DNA of 64,000 nt from Leptobrachium leishanense (lineage: Eukaryota; Chordata; Amphibia; Anura; Megophryidae), in assembly GCA_009667805.1 (NCBI GenBank), contig CM019063.1:54420881-54484880 (forward strand), given 5' to 3'. The translations under genes were made by a program, and so were the position numbers. A model generated the notes under the pieces. The model was given only the letters and a program-made list of their open reading frames with translations, had not been told where the DNA came from and did no database searches. Below, piece after piece: positions 1-11,594 of the stretch (position 1 is the first letter of the stretch; each line of letters begins with the position of its first letter).

Positions 1-1076
1 GGGGTTTGTAGTGATCATAATGAGATTATTAGCGATGCAATATCTGTGTGTACTGCATAATGCCTGTGTATGGCAATTACAGCAACACCTTGTATCTGTA
101 TGTGCTGCATAATGCCTGTGTATGGCAATTACAGCAACACCTTGTATCTGTATGTGCTGCATAATGCCTATGTATGGCAATTACAGCAACACCTTGTATC
201 TGTATGTGCTGCATAATGCCTGTGTATGGCAATTACAGCAACACCTTGTATCTGTATGTGCTGCATAATGCCTGTGCATGGCAATTACAGCAACACCTTG
301 TATCTGTATGTGCTGCATAATGCCTGTGTATGGCAATTACAGCAACACCTTGTATCTGTATGTGCTGCATAATGCCTGTGTATGGCAATTACAGCAACAC
401 CTTGTATCTGTATGTGCTGCATAATGCCTGTGCATGGAAATTACAGCAACACCTTGTATCTGTATGTGCTGCATAATGCCTGTGCATGGAAATTACAGCA
501 ACACCTTGTATCTGTATGTGCTGCATAATGCCTTTTATATGGCAATTACAGCAACACCTTGTATCTGTAAGCGCTGCATAATGCCTGTGCATGGCAATTA
601 CAGCAACACCTTGTATCTGTATGTGCTGCATAATGCCTGTGTATGGTAATTACAGCAACACTTTGTATCTGTATGTGCTGCATAATGCCTGCGTATGGCA
701 ATTACAGCAACACCTTGTATACCTACTGTACAGGGATTTACACTCAATATAACCCCCTGAATCTTATCCATGTACAGCAGTGACTGACCCACAGCTCTCC
801 CTGTGTTCTGCCCTCTCCGTGACTTTTGTACTGCAACAGTAATGTATTTGAACTTTTTGTTACAGTGAGGACTGAGGCTGATAATTACATCGTGTTTTGT
901 CTATCTCCAGGGTGACTGGAGATAGATAAGGCAGTGGAATTTGTTTCTCCACCGTGGGCACACTAATCCTGCTTTAATATGGTGTGAAAATTGGGTTTTG
1001 ATCTGCTAATTATTGCTTTACAATGGATTACAAATGCAAAATCGAGATAACTTGACATTGGGTGTGAAGAGGTTAA
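1..1076. mobile_element. TTAA-flanked non-autonomous element, copy 1 (left part outside window)
   Basis: This element recurs in the window at 1778-4512, 4513-5093, 33622-34440, 34573-37705 and 38515-39005. The copy has a 52-bp tandem array followed by about 360 bp of unique tail and ends at a TTAA (1073-1076). The TTAA flank with CCCCTTCACTAC-like termini in fuller copies fits piggyBac-type non-autonomous elements. That family assignment is inference, since no transposase is present. The tail contains the segment around CACACTAATCCTGC shared with the copy ending at 4512. Confidence 0.7.
45..718. repeat. 52-bp tandem array, about 13 units
   Basis: The unit contains TGTGCTGCATAATGCC and GGCAATTACAGCAACACC. 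Its period is 52 bp, measured from the TATGGCAATT occurrences at 121 and 173. Units differ by single substitutions such as cctgtgcatgg versus cctgtgtatgg. Because 52 is not a multiple of 3, a frame open through three units is open in all three phases, which produces long spurious ORFs on both strands. Confidence 0.95.
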
Positions 1077-1148
1077 ACGTGGTGAGCATAAAATGGTAAA
1101 AATGAGTTCAGTACACAGGGTGAAATGGCACAGCAGTGAAGGGGTTAA
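1077..1148. mobile_element. Terminal fragment of a second TTAA element family
   Basis: The sequence ends in CAGCAGTGAAGGGGTTAA. Its reverse complement resembles the left end of the element at 48997, including the following CATTTTTACC-like stretch. It abuts the TTAA that ends copy 1, so two TTAA elements lie directly side by side. Confidence 0.5.
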
Positions 1149-1777
1149 AACACCTCCTCCCAGCTATTGGATAAGCGCTCATTACAGTGTATTGAGTTCT
1201 ACGCAAATACGTTTTTTCAAAGAAGTTTGTTGAAGAAGCATAAAATTCCGCAGAAGAAGAAATAATTTGTGCAACTTTGTACTTCACATTAATTCGCGGC
1301 TGTCTGAGAACCTTAAATTGTTCTCAAGTATTGTGTAGCTTATTTTGTAATTTCTCTAGGTATCAAAAGCAACGTGAAGAGCCGGGGGGGAAGCGTCATA
1401 GCACGTTCCCCTCCCACACTACGGATAAACTATGCAATTTATTTCATTTAGTTACATCTTGTTCCGTGCACACCACAAAATCCTCAAAAAGCTAGAAATC
1501 ACGGTACAGTGTCCTTCTAAGGCACAAGTAATCACTGAGTGATGAAGTGGGAATACAAAGACGTTATTATACACCGGATAGAAATTTCCGAGGCTCTCAG
1601 TAATCACATTTATCTTTAAAAAATGTATATAATGTTTCCTACTTGGAGTTTGCCGGATGATAATATGAAACAATTTTAAAGATTTTATAAAACAATGAAA
1701 TAAACCAATTTGTGGTTAATCAGACACAAGACAGCTTTCCATTTTACCTCTTTTAACGTTTTACTACAAACTCAATC
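1149..1777. other. No gene recognised
   Basis: Moderately AT-rich, apparently single-copy DNA within this window. Two short open frames of about 70 codons, one on each strand, have no recognisable motif. Confidence 0.6.
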
Positions 1778-1949
1778 TTAACCCCTTCGCTATCAAGCCA
1801 TTTTTGTTGGGAACATTTCTATCATAACATTTAATTGAAACATGAGAAGCAAAGTTAACAATTAAGTGTAGGGGAAATTTTGAGCAGAAATCGTTGTTCT
1901 TGTTAAAATATTAAAATAATGTAATTTTGCTCATTATTTAATTGCTTAT

Positions 1950-3713
1950 AGAAACATAGAAACATAGAAAAATGTCGACAGATAAGAACCTTTCGGCCCA
2001 TCTAGTCTGCCCAATTACATGGATACTTTACCTGGATTTATCTTTTGTTTAGGATAGCCTTATGCCTATCCCATGCTTGCTTAAATTAAATTACTGTTTT
2101 GGCCTCTACCACTTCTACTGGAAGACTGTTCCATGTATCCACCACCCTCTCAGTAAAATAATGCTTCCTGATGTTACTTTTAAACCTTTGCCCCTCTAAT
2201 CTAAGACTATGTCCTCTTGTTTTGCAACTTTGTTTCCTTTTAAATATACTCCCTTCCTCTACCTTGTGGATTCCCTTTACGTATTTAAATGTTTCTATCA
2301 TATCTCCTCTGTCTCGTCTTTTTTCCAAGCTTTACATGTTAAGATCATTAAGCCTTTCCTGGTAACTTTTCTCCTTCAAGCCGTACACCATTTTAGTAGC
2401 CCTTCTCTGAACTCTCTGTAAGATGTCTATATCCTTCTGGAGATACGGTCTCCAGTACTGCACACAGTACTCCAAGTGAGGTCTCACCAGTGCTCTGTAC
2501 AGTGGCATGAGCACTTCCCTTTTCCTACTGCTAATACCTCTCCCTACACAACCAAGCATTCTGCCAGCATTTCCTGCTGCTCTATTACATTGACTACTTA
2601 CCCTTAGATCCTCTGAAATAATGACCCCTAAATCCCTTTCCTCAGATGTTGAGGTTAGGACTGTATCAAATATTCTATATTCAGCCCTTGGGTTTTTACG
2701 TCCCAGGTGCATTATCTTGCACTTATCCACATTAAAACTCAATTGCCACAACTCCGACCATTTTTTTAGTTTACCTAAATCATTTGTCATTTGGCTGATC
2801 CCTCCAGGAACGTCAACCCTGTTGCAAATCTTTGTGTCATCAGCAAAAAGACATACTTTTCCATTAATACCTTCTGCAATATCACTAATAAAAATATTAA
2901 AGAGAATGGGTCCAAGTACTGACCCCTGAGGTACCCCACTGGTAACAAGACCTTGTGCCGAATAAACTCCATTTACCACAACCCTCTGTTGTCTGTCACT
3001 CAGCCACTGCCTAATCCAGTCAACAATATTGGAATCTAAACTCAAAGATTGCAATTTATTGATAAGCCTTCTATGCGGAACAGTATCAAAAGCCTTACTG
3101 AAATCTAAATAAGCAATGTCTACTGCACCACCTGTGTCTATTATTTTTGTTACCCAATCAAAAAAATCAATAAGATTAGTTTGGCATGATCTCCCTGAGG
3201 TAAACCCATGTTGTTTCTGATCCTGTAATCTATGTGTTTTTAGATGTTCAACAATCCTTTCCTTTAACATGGTTTCCATTAATTTCCCCACTACTGACGT
3301 AAGACTAACTGGCCTATAGTTCCCCGATTCCTCCCTACTACCCTTCTTGTAAATGGGCACAACATTTGCTAATTTCCAGTCTTCTGGGACGACTCCCGTT
3401 AACAAGGATTGGTTAAATAAATCTGTTAATGGTTTTGCTATTACATCACTGAGCTCTTTTAATAATTTAGGGTGGATCCCATCAGGCCCCATTGACTTAT
3501 TTGTCTTTACTTTAGACAGCTGCTGTAGAACCTCCTCCTCTGTAAACTGATATGTAAATGTCTCTTTAGTGTTCTCTCCTAACTGAGGTCCCTTTCCTTC
3601 CTTTTCTTCTGCAAAGACTGAACAAAAATATTCATTGAGGCAGTCAGCGAGACCTTTATCCTCTTCTACATACCTTCCTTCCTTTGTTTTTAATCTAACT
3701 AATCCTTGTTTTA
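1950..3713 (-). mobile_element. Rex1/CR1-like non-LTR retrotransposon, 5'-truncated
   Basis: This minus-strand LINE has its 3' end at 1950, marked by a GAAACATA direct repeat followed by a conserved 3' region (CAGATAAGAACC, GGCCCATCTAGTCTGCCC) that is shared with the copy at 5971. The 5' end is truncated at about 3713 within the reverse transcriptase ORF. It is flanked by CTTAT at 1945-1949 and 3714-3718, a plausible 5-bp TSD. The host TTAA element resumes immediately on both sides. Confidence 0.85.
2038..3713 (-). pseudogene. Reverse transcriptase of Rex1/CR1-like LINE (broken)
   Basis: The frame is open from the truncated 5' end at 3713 to 2335. It encodes the reverse transcriptase palm: GPDGIHPK, NYRPVSLTSVVGK, the YLDFSKAFDTVPH catalytic Asp block, [10 protein letters not shown] and the LFADDTKI (FADD) active site. 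An in-frame TAA at 2332-2334 interrupts it. The same frame then continues with the family's C-terminal block, containing TRGHSLRLEGQRF, FTERVVDTWNSLP and EVVEA. A second TAA near 2086 replaces a Glu codon that is GAA in the copy at 5971. Natural termination is at 2038-2040. The endonuclease domain is missing, so the copy is dead on arrival. Confidence 0.88.
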
Positions 3714-3941
3714 CTTATGTATTTGTTTATTCTACACAGAAATATCGCTGGGATGAAAGGTTCTAAACTCTAGATGGCTTCCCTGATCTGGCAAAATGTC
3801 ACACGGGGTCTGCATTATCGGCATACAGGCAGAAAAGGCCTTTGTGTCAGTAAATGTACTGCAGACAGATAATAAAATGCTAAAATCTCTTGCTTATGGG
3901 GAATGGGATTTGTCGTGATCAGAATGACATTATTAGCAATA

Positions 3942-4156
3942 CAATATCTGTATGTGCTGCATAATGCCTGTGTCTGGCAATTACAGCAACACCTTGTATC
4001 TGTATGTGCTGCATAATGCCTGTGTATGGCAATTACAGAAACACCTTGTATCTGTATGTGCTGCATAATGCCTGTGTATGACAATTACAGCAAAACTTTG
4101 TATATGTATGTGCTGCATAATGTCTGTGTATGGCAATTACAGCAACATCTTGTATC
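3942..4156. repeat. 52-bp tandem array, about 4 units
   Basis: Same unit as at 45-718, here inside copy 2 of the TTAA element. Units carry private changes, such as CAGAAACACC and CAGCAAAACTTTG, so arrays in different copies evolve separately. Confidence 0.9.
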
Positions 4157-4512
4157 TGTACTGTACAGGGATTTACACTCATTATAACCCCCTGAATCTT
4201 ATCCCTGTATGGCAGTGACGGACCCCACAGCTCTCCCTGTATTCTGCCAAATCCCTGGCTGCTGTAATGCTGTAGTCAAATTTGTTGATTTTTTTGTCAC
4301 AGTTGGAATTGGGGCTTCTTATTACAGCATGCTTTATCTCTCTGCATGATGCCTAAAGATAGATAAGACAGTGGTATTTTTCCTCCACCGGGGGCACACT
4401 AATCCTGCTTTTAAAAATAAGTGAAAATTGGGTTTTGATATGCAAATGAGTGCTTTTCAATGGATTACAAGTCAAAATCGAGATAGCTCAATTTTGGGTG
4501 GGAAGTGGTTAA

Positions 4513-5093
4513 AATATTATAATTATGTAATTTTGCTATTTTTTAGTTTTTCATCTATTCGTTGATTCTTTACGGAAACATTTCTGGGATGAAAGGTTCT
4601 TAACTCTAGATGGTGTCCTTTATCTCACACAATATCACACGGGACCTGCATTATCAGCATACAGGCAGAAATGGCCTTTGTGTTAGTAAATGTGCTGCAG
4701 ACATAATAAAATTATGAGATCTCCTGCTTTTGGGGATTTGTAGTGATCAGAACGAGATTATTAGCATTGCAATATCTGTATGTTCCTGCATAATGCCTGT
4801 GTATGGCAATTACAGCAACACCTTGTATCTGTATGTGCTGCATAATACCTGTGTATGGCAATTACAGCAACACCTTGTATCTGTATGTGCTGCATAATGC
4901 CTGTGTATGGCAATTACAGCAACACCTTGTATCTGTATGTGCTGCATAATACCTGTGTATGACAATTACAGCAACACCTTGTATCTGTATGTGCTGCATA
5001 ATGCCTGTGTATGGCAATTACAGCAACATCTTGTATCTGTATGTGCTGCATAATGCCTGTGTATGGCAATTACAGCAACACCTTGTATCTGTA
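4513..5093. mobile_element. TTAA-flanked element, copy 3 (both ends missing), with 52-bp array
   Basis: It starts at AATATTATAATTATG, which matches an internal TTAAAATATTA of copy 2 (about 1895), so the terminal about 110 bp are absent. It runs through the shared left region and a 52-bp array at about 4775-5093 (six units), then is cut off by another element. It shares the TTAA at 4509-4512 with the end of copy 2. Confidence 0.7.
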
Positions 5094-5846
5094 TGATATC
5101 GCCATGCTCGATGATGTCAGTTAACCGGGGAACCCCTAGCTGCTAAGGGATTTCCTAAGGAAATCCAATGGAGGAGATAGGGGGTTGTTTGAACCCCCTT
5201 ATCTCCTGATCGGTGGCAGCTAGGGGGTCGTGTCTGATACTGTTGGAAAGGCCAGAGCCTTTCCAATGATATCAAACATGATCATGTTATAAGTAAAATT
5301 AAAGTGCAGAAAAATAAAAATAATACTAATAAAAATTAATTAATAAAAAAGTTTTTTTTTTTTAATGCAGCACTATTGTTCACATTTCAATTATAATGTG
5401 AACAATGATGCTTTACTAATGATTGTTTTTTTTGGGGGGTTAAGCTAAAATCACGTAATTTCTCCAAAAAAAAATGGGTTCCCGTTCTCATTTTTTTACA
5501 AGTCTAACCCATAGAATATAACCGCAAAGGCTCGGATAATAAAATGCATAAAAAAAATACTTTACACACTGTGGATGATTGAATTTTATTGAAAATTCAA
5601 TTTTTTTTTCATTTTTTGTTATAACATTCTGGCAGGGCATGACATATACATATAATAATGATATATTATTAATTTGCCGAGTCTGCCGGAAAGAACCGAT
5701 ATATAATTTGTCTGGGTGATACAATAATATGTGACTTAAAACCGCGTTTAAACATGATGAGCTAAAACGGTGAAAATTAGCTCAGCAAACTTCACTTCCC
5801 AAAGACTGCCGAAGTTGTAAAATTTCTCCCATTCTTAAGGGGTTAA
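5094..5846 (-). mobile_element. TTAA element of a second family, reversed copy
   Basis: It ends with AAGGGGTTAA (TTAA 5843-5846). Read in reverse complement it matches the element at 32863-33617: the GTTTAAAC-containing subterminal region, TATATAATTTGTCTGGG-like DNA, and the AT-rich middle with ATTGTTCACATT. The far end, near GCCATGCTCGATGATGTCAG, lacks about 30-40 bp relative to that copy. No coding capacity is visible. Confidence 0.7.
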
Positions 5847-6050
5847 AAACTGTAACCACAGGGATGGAGTCCTCACACTGTAAACATTGTGTCAAGCTGA
5901 AGCTTTTATTGTGCTTAGAGGGTACCTAGTTATGGAAAAATTATCAAGAGACATAACATTTGATTTAAATAGAAACATAGAAACATCGAAACAGATAAGA
6001 ACCTTTCGGCCCATCTAGTCTGCCCAATTACATGGATACTTTACCTGGAT

Positions 6051-8703
6051 TTATCTCTTGTTTAGGATAGCCTTATGCCTATCCCATGCCTGCTTAAATT
6101 CAATTACTGTTTTGGCCTCTACCAGTTCTACTGGAAGGCTGTTCCATGTATCCACCACCCTCTCAGTAAAATAATGCTTCCTGATGTTACTTTTAAACCT
6201 TTGCCCCTCTAATCTAAGACTATGTCCTCTTGTTTTGCTACTTTCTGGCAGCATTTCCTGCTGCTCTATTACATTGACTACTTACCCTTAGATCCTCTGC
6301 AATAATAACCCCTAAATCCCAACCCTCAGATGTATCAAATATTCTATATTCAGCCCTTGGGTTTTTACGTCCCAGGTGCATTATCTTGCACTTATCCACA
6401 TTAAAACTCAATTGCCACAGTGTCACGATCAGCCACAATGGCGGTACCTGGCATGTGCCAAGTAGGGCCCAGGTAAGAGGAAAAGCCGCTAAATGCAGAG
6501 ATGCGTGACACAACGATCAGGAAAAGTAAATAAACCACAGTAGACACTGGGGACCTCTGCACGGCTAAATACCAAAGGAGCCCTATACTGATAGATCGGT
6601 CCTTAGAGTGGCCGAATCTGCACTAATAGAAAAAAGTTACCTTGTAGCCGTGCAGAGTCCTGGGAAAACACAGACACCTGAAGGAGAATATACTCAACAA
6701 CTTGCAGGGCAGGACTTCAATATACTAAAGCCGTGGTCTACAGGGACACACAAAATATAATACGATAAGCACAGAACCGCTAGGGATATCCAGAAGAGTG
6801 GTCAATACCAAAACGTATACCTTGAGCCAAAGCGGGGATATAGCACCAGAGAAAATCCGTCAGCCAGGCCAGAGGGTCAATACCAGGAAGTCAATCAGAA
6901 ACCTAGAACTCAGACAAGGGGGAAACACTGAGATAGAACTAGGATGGAAAACAGGGAGCTCTCAGGAACAAATCTGTGGCTGAAGTGAACCAGGATGCAA
7001 GAGCATGGTGATATGGGCCCATGGCTTTATATAGGGGAGTAATCAGCCCATAATCACCAACAGAAGCTCAACGAGCCATGAACTTAACCCCTGAGCTGCA
7101 TGTCAGGGAAAGCAGCACAGGGAAACACATGGAAACACAGACATAAGGAATACAGAGGGCAGGGAGACAGGGTTGGAACGTGGGAACGTGACACACAGCT
7201 CCGACCATTTTTTTAGTTTACCTAAATCATTTGTCATTTGGCTGATCCGTCCAGGAACGTCAACCCTCTTTCAAATCTTTGTGTCATCAGCAAAAAGACA
7301 TACTTTTCCATTAATACCTTCTGCAATATCACTAATAAAATTATTAAAGAGAATGGGTCCAAGTACTGACCCCTGAGGTACCCCACTGGTAACAAGACCT
7401 TGCGCCGAATAAACTCCATTTACCACAACCCTCTGTTGCCTGTCACTCAGCCTCTGCCTAATCCATTCAACAATATTGGAATCCAAGCTCAAAGATTGCA
7501 ATTTATTGATAAGCCTTCTATGCGGAACAGTATCAAAAGCCTTACTGAAATCTAAATAAGCAATGTCTACTGCACCACCTGTGTCTATTATTTTTGTTAC
7601 CCAATCAAAAAAATCAATAAGATTAGTTTGGCATGATCTCCCTGTTGTTTCTGATCCTATAATCTATGTGTTTTTAGATGTTCAACAATCCTTTCCTTTA
7701 ACATGGTTTCCATTAATTTCCCCACTACTGACGTAAGACTAACTGGCCTATAGTTCCCCGATTCCTCCCTACTACCCTTCTTGTAAATGGGCACAACATT
7801 TGCTAATTTCCAGTCTTCTGGGATGGCTCCCATTAGCAAGGATTGGATAAATAAATCTGTAAACGGTTTTGCTATTACATCACTGAGCTCTTTTAATAAC
7901 TTAGGGTGGATCCCATCAGGCCCCATTGATTTATTTGTCTTTACTTTAGACAGCTGCTGTAGAACCTCCTCCTCTGTAAACTCATATGTAAATGTCTCTT
8001 TAGTGTTTCCTCCTAACTGAGGTCCCTTTCCTTCCTTTTCTCCTGCAAAGACTGAACAAAAATATTCATTGAGGCAGTCAGCGAGACTTTTATCCTCTTC
8101 TACATACCTTCCTTCCTTTGTTTTTAATCCTTGTTTTACTTTTCTTTTTTATGTTTATGTATCTAAAAAACGTTTTGTCCCCCTTTTTTACTGACTGAGC
8201 TATTTTCTCTTCTGCGTGTGCTTTGGAAGCTCTTATAAATTGCTTTGCCTCTTTCTGCCTAATCTTATAGGTTTGCCTAAATTTTTTTATAATTATTGAA
8301 TGCTGTCTTTTTGTTCTTCACTATTTTGGCCACTTCTGGAGAGTACCACAGTGGTTTCTTCCCTTTTTTGTTTATGCTAACAAGCCAAATGCAATTGCCT
8401 GTGGCCTTCAATAATGCTTCCTTTAAATAATCCCATTTCTCCTGGACTCCCTTTAAATTCCTCCAGTCTGATAATGACTCATTCACACAAAATCTCATTT
8501 TAGAAAAATCTGTTTTTTTAAAGTCTAAAACTTTTGTTTTTTTGTGGTGCAGCTCCATCCCTGTTCTTATATTAAACCACACTGACTGGTGATCACTAGA
8601 TCCCAAATTTTCACCTACAGCAACGTCCGATAGCAAACCTCCATTTGTGAGTATTAAATCCAATATGGCCTCTTTACGGGTCGGCTCCTCAACTACTTGT
8701 GTT
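6051..8703 (-). pseudogene. Endonuclease-reverse transcriptase ORF of LINE copy 2 (fragmented)
   Basis: Reading 5' to 3' on the minus strand, 8703-8277 encodes the end of an APE-type endonuclease (EEPTRKEAILDLILTNGG, then GSSDHQSVWFNI with the SDH catalytic motif). The connector continues to about 7930. 7926-7657 encodes GPDGIHPKLL to the RT N-terminal blocks, 7501-7271 the [10 protein letters not shown] and LFADDTKI blocks, and 6254-6051 the C-terminal block ending DRHKAILNKR. Frames are broken by the small deletions and by the solo LTR. Confidence 0.85.
6421..7193 (-). mobile_element. Solo LTR, gypsy-like, inserted in a LINE
   Basis: It begins TGTCACG and ends CGTGACA, and is flanked by a perfect 5-bp TSD, CACAG (6416-6420 and 7194-7198). 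Removing it with one TSD restores the LINE sequence seen at 2740-2765 (ATTGCCACA, then CTCCGACC). The orientation is minus: the reverse complement carries a TATATAAAG-type TATA box (plus strand about 7024-7034), followed by GGTATTGACC- and CTCTGGCC-type motifs common in amphibian gypsy LTRs. There is no internal coding region. Confidence 0.82.
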
Positions 8704-8726
8704 AGAGATAAATATTTATTTATTTA

Positions 8727-9205
8727 GAATTGTATCCCTTTTTCTCCCGAGATCGAGATCACTCGGGTCTTCAAAGGCACTGCCAGGTGCCCAATACAAG
8801 TTATCTCGATCTGCAGCTGTACAGGTCGAAAGCAAATAAAATTCATTTGTTGCAAACAAATGTAACTTGCTTTTGGGCTACAGAAGCTGCCGGTGGGCAT
8901 AATGACCGAAGTGCTAAAACTGTATAAAATCAGATAATTGAATGTCCTTATCAGACTTTCTCCAGCCGATGCACGGAGCTACGGGCTGCAGTTCTAACTG
9001 TACTAACTCCTTTTGGCCAGTAGATGGCAACATCTCCCTACCAAATAGGTTATTACAATAAGGAATACATTGGGATGATATTTCTTAATGTACAATTAAT
9101 TAAAAAAAATTAAAAAAAAAAAAGGTTTAAATATATCGGAATAAAAAGAAAAGTATCTTGTATAGCTTGGAAAAAAAAGAGCAATGTTGGGACACGTCTT
9201 ATGTA
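8727..9205. mobile_element. Diverged copy of the 32336-32804 TTAA element
   Basis: It shares an ordered series of blocks with 32336-32804: GAGATCGAGAT near the left end, GCAAATAAAATTCATTTGTTGC, CTTTTGGGCT, CTAAAACTGTATAAAATC, and GGCCAGTAGATGGCA followed by an AT-rich segment. Both termini are decayed and no TTAA flank remains. Non-coding. Confidence 0.6.
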
Positions 9206-9214
9206 CGGTAAAAC

Positions 9215-9853
9215 GGGTCGAAATCCCTACAACCAGGTTCCCTAATGCCATAATCCCGATGGCCAACTTCCCTACACAGACAACTCCCTAACGGCCATCT
9301 TGCAGACATCAAAAATCCCAGCGGCTAACACTAACCCTACTCCCTCACCCTCTAAACCTAGCCCTATCCCCAACCCCCCTAAACCTAGCCCTAACCCCCT
9401 AAACCTAGCCCTAACCCTAACCCCCAAACCTAGCCCCCAACCTAGCCCTAACCCACCTAAATCTAGTCCTAACCTAACCCCCCTTAATCTAGCCCTAACC
9501 CCAACCCCTAAACCTAACCCTAACCCCCTAAACCTAGCCCTAACCCTATCCCCCAAACCTAGCCCCAAACCTAATCCCCCAAACCTAGCCCCAAATCTAG
9601 CCCTAACCCCCCTAAATCTAGCCCTAACCCTAACCCCCTAAACCTAGCCCTAACCCTAACCCCCCAAACCTAGCCCTAACCCATTTAAACCTAGGGTTAG
9701 GGTGTTAGTATTAGGGTTAGCCACTGGGATTATGGATGTCTGGAAGTTGGCCGTGTAGGGAAGTTGGGATGTCCGGCACTTGCTCTCTCTGGAAGTTGGC
9801 TGTCGGGATGTTGGCATTAGGGAACCTGGCTGTAGGGATTTTGTCCGGCACCC
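9215..9853. mobile_element. Terminal-inverted-repeat element with telomere-like core, copy 1
   Basis: The ends are inverted copies built from GGGT, ATCCCTACA, CCAGGTTCCCTAATGCC and GGCCAACTTCC blocks, together over 90 bp per side. The element is flanked by a perfect 9-bp direct repeat, CGGTAAAAC (9206-9214 and 9854-9862). The GGG-type termini and 9-bp duplication would fit a Mutator-like or similar DNA transposon, but no transposase is present and the family is not recognised. A second copy lies inverted at 55586-56251. Confidence 0.75.
9325..9715. repeat. Telomere-like degenerate minisatellite (CCTAAMCCTAGCC)
   Basis: About 390 bp of CCCTAACCC, CCTAAACC and TAGCCC permutations on the plus strand, that is TTAGGG-like on the minus strand. 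It is not pure TTAGGG: the repeating phrase is near CCCCCTAAACCTAGCCCTAA, with variable C-runs. It is bounded on both sides by the inverted repeats of the host element, so it is a cargo sequence rather than a simple interstitial telomere. Confidence 0.9.
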
Positions 9854-9862
9854 CGGTAAAAC

Positions 9863-11408
9863 ATGTAGAAACATCTTTATTGTGGATTAAAAACACATCG
9901 AGATCCTACAACAGCTCAGGTCTCGTCTTGATAAACAGGACTCGGATTGGCTAAACTTCCAGAAAAATAATTGCCTAGAAGACAATAAGACCCGGCAACG
10001 GAAAAGATGTTTGGAAAAAGTATAGTTACTGGTTCGAAGTTGTTTACAAGGAGCAGGCGTTTGGCGGTTTTAATGTGCGGCATATATCACCGGGTTACTC
10101 CTCCATGCTGCGCACTTAAAGGAATTGTCTGTCTAATTTCCCTGTGAATGAAGCAAACAAGTTGATTACAATATGTTATCTATATATCAGCCGACGGGAA
10201 ATCTTCCTTTAACACATTAAATGGGGATGAGCGCAACCGATGCCTGCAAAGTGCAAAAAAAGAAGGAAGAAAAAAGGCAATGTACTGTGGGCATATGTTA
10301 TATTTCCAGTGTCCTTGCCATTTAGAAAAGTCAATGTAACATGATGAAGTCATTGTTAAAAAATATAGCAGACCCTGAAACTCCAGACAGTGAAAGACAC
10401 CGCGTAAAAAAAGTCATCAAGCTTTTTAGCTCAAACTCAACCTTTATGTTTACTTGGTATGTTTTTTCCCATCGATTGAATTACTCTGTAAGAATCCTAA
10501 GAGATTCGAAAAGTCACCGCACGTTCGGTGACTTTTCGTTCTCTTCAATTCGGTTCCTTTTGCCGATCCCATTTCGGCGACCCTGCGGTGTATTCAGCAA
10601 ACACCACAGGGTCCCCGAATTGCAGGGAAAAGCTACCGTAAACCCGACGAAAACTAACCGCAAAACCGAAAACCCGCAAAAACATCTGGGTTAACCCGCC
10701 GAAAACGCCGGAAAAACACGAATAGGAGCCGATCACACACAGCGAAGCCGCCGGAAAAAGCCGACACCGCAGAAGAGGGCAGTAAATAAATTAGGAAAAC
10801 AGTTTGAATGAATGATTGAAAAGTGAAACGCTGTTTGCAAAGAAACTACTGAGCGAAAATGTCTGAAATTTACATATGATCCAATGAATGATAATAAAAA
10901 GGGCTGTTACAGAAAAAAGAAGTAAACTTATATAAAAAAAGAAAAATTCAGAAAAATGCTTAAAATATCCTAAAAAATCTATAAATAAAGAGACTTTTTA
11001 CTGCAGAATATTATAATGAACGGTTTATTAGATATTGGATTAAAACGGGAATATTTTTAACATTGAAGTCTATGGGATTCTCCTGAATAAACCTGCCGAA
11101 TTAAACCACCGAATGGCAGGGCATTTCAGGAACCTTTCACTGCTGGTTTGTGTTCTCTGAATAGCCGAAGCAGTGCTTTTCATGGGGATTTCACTGCCTT
11201 CGAACAGGCACCGAACAGACACTGAACAGGCACCAATTTGGCGAATTGCCTGCTCTCTGGATAGCCGAATGGCCAGGAAAGGTAACCGAACGCTGATTTT
11301 CAGTGTTCGGTTACCTTTCTCAAGCAATTCGGATCTCTTTGAATTACCCTGTTAGTTTGTAACGTGGAGTGTTTGGGAGTTCCTGTTTTCTGTTGTGTTT
11401 GTTACTGT
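9863..11408. other. No gene; scattered hairpin-rich repeat DNA
   Basis: No coding gene recognised. Short perfect or near-perfect hairpins occur at 10508-10537 (AAAAGTCACCG arms), near 10577-10608 (ACCCTGCGGTGT versus ACACCACAGGGT) and at 11280-11314 (GGTAACCGAAC arms). The 11040-11350 stretch resembles 57640-57905 in opposite orientation (GGCATTTC/CCATTCGG, TGCCTGTTCGAGG-like and GGGATTTCACTGCC-like blocks), indicating a dispersed repeat family. AT-rich DNA at 10900-11060 recurs near 47290-47400. Confidence 0.55.
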
Positions 11409-11594
11409 CTGAATTAAACATGCGCATGGACAAAATTTTCGTTTCGTTTCCGATTTTTTTGGAACGTAAAATTTTGTTTCGGATCGATTCAATAACGACA
11501 TTAGGACCGATTTGATAATTTCACACCATCCGCATTTCATTTTCGGATCGATTTGTTTTCTGTTTTATATCATTTTATAATAACTAAAAACAAT

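Larger units (their letters stand above)
1778..4512. mobile_element. TTAA-flanked element, copy 2, split by a LINE
   Basis: It begins with TTAA (1778-1781) followed by CCCCTTCGCTATC and ends at TTAA (4509-4512). The left 170 bp match the end of the compact copy at 38515-39005, read in reverse complement. The interior, from TGTATTTGTTTATTC onward, resumes at 3718 after a nested LINE. It then carries a short 52-bp array (3942-4156) and the same tail as copy 1. Both outer ends are preserved, so this is the most complete array-bearing copy. Confidence 0.75.
5971..8705 (-). mobile_element. Rex1/CR1-like LINE, copy 2, carrying a solo LTR
   Basis: Same family as 1950-3713 and longer toward the 5' end, reaching the endonuclease region. 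The 3' end has the AGAAACATAGAAACAT tail. Compared with the first copy it has internal deletions, for example about 330 bp near 6242, 13 bp near 6332 and 13 bp near 7645. A 773-bp LTR-like insertion sits at 6421-7193. The 5' end stops near 8705, where unrelated repeat DNA begins. Confidence 0.85.

Noticed and set aside
434..649. ORFs of 60-160 codons across the 52-bp arrays (also near 33780-34059 and 36427-37825)
   Set aside because: They are translations of a stop-free 52-bp unit in all phases on both strands, with no start context or domain; an artefact of repetition.
2171..2421. Plus-strand ORFs over 2171-3550
   Set aside because: Antisense shadows of the Rex1/CR1-like reverse transcriptase.
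9300..9641. Proline-rich 113-codon ORF and glycine-rich reverse ORF
   Set aside because: Translations of the telomere-like CCTAACCC repeat.
9325..9715. True interstitial telomere from chromosome fusion
   Set aside because: The repeat is not pure TTAGGG and is bounded by inverted ends with a 9-bp flanking duplication in copy 1.
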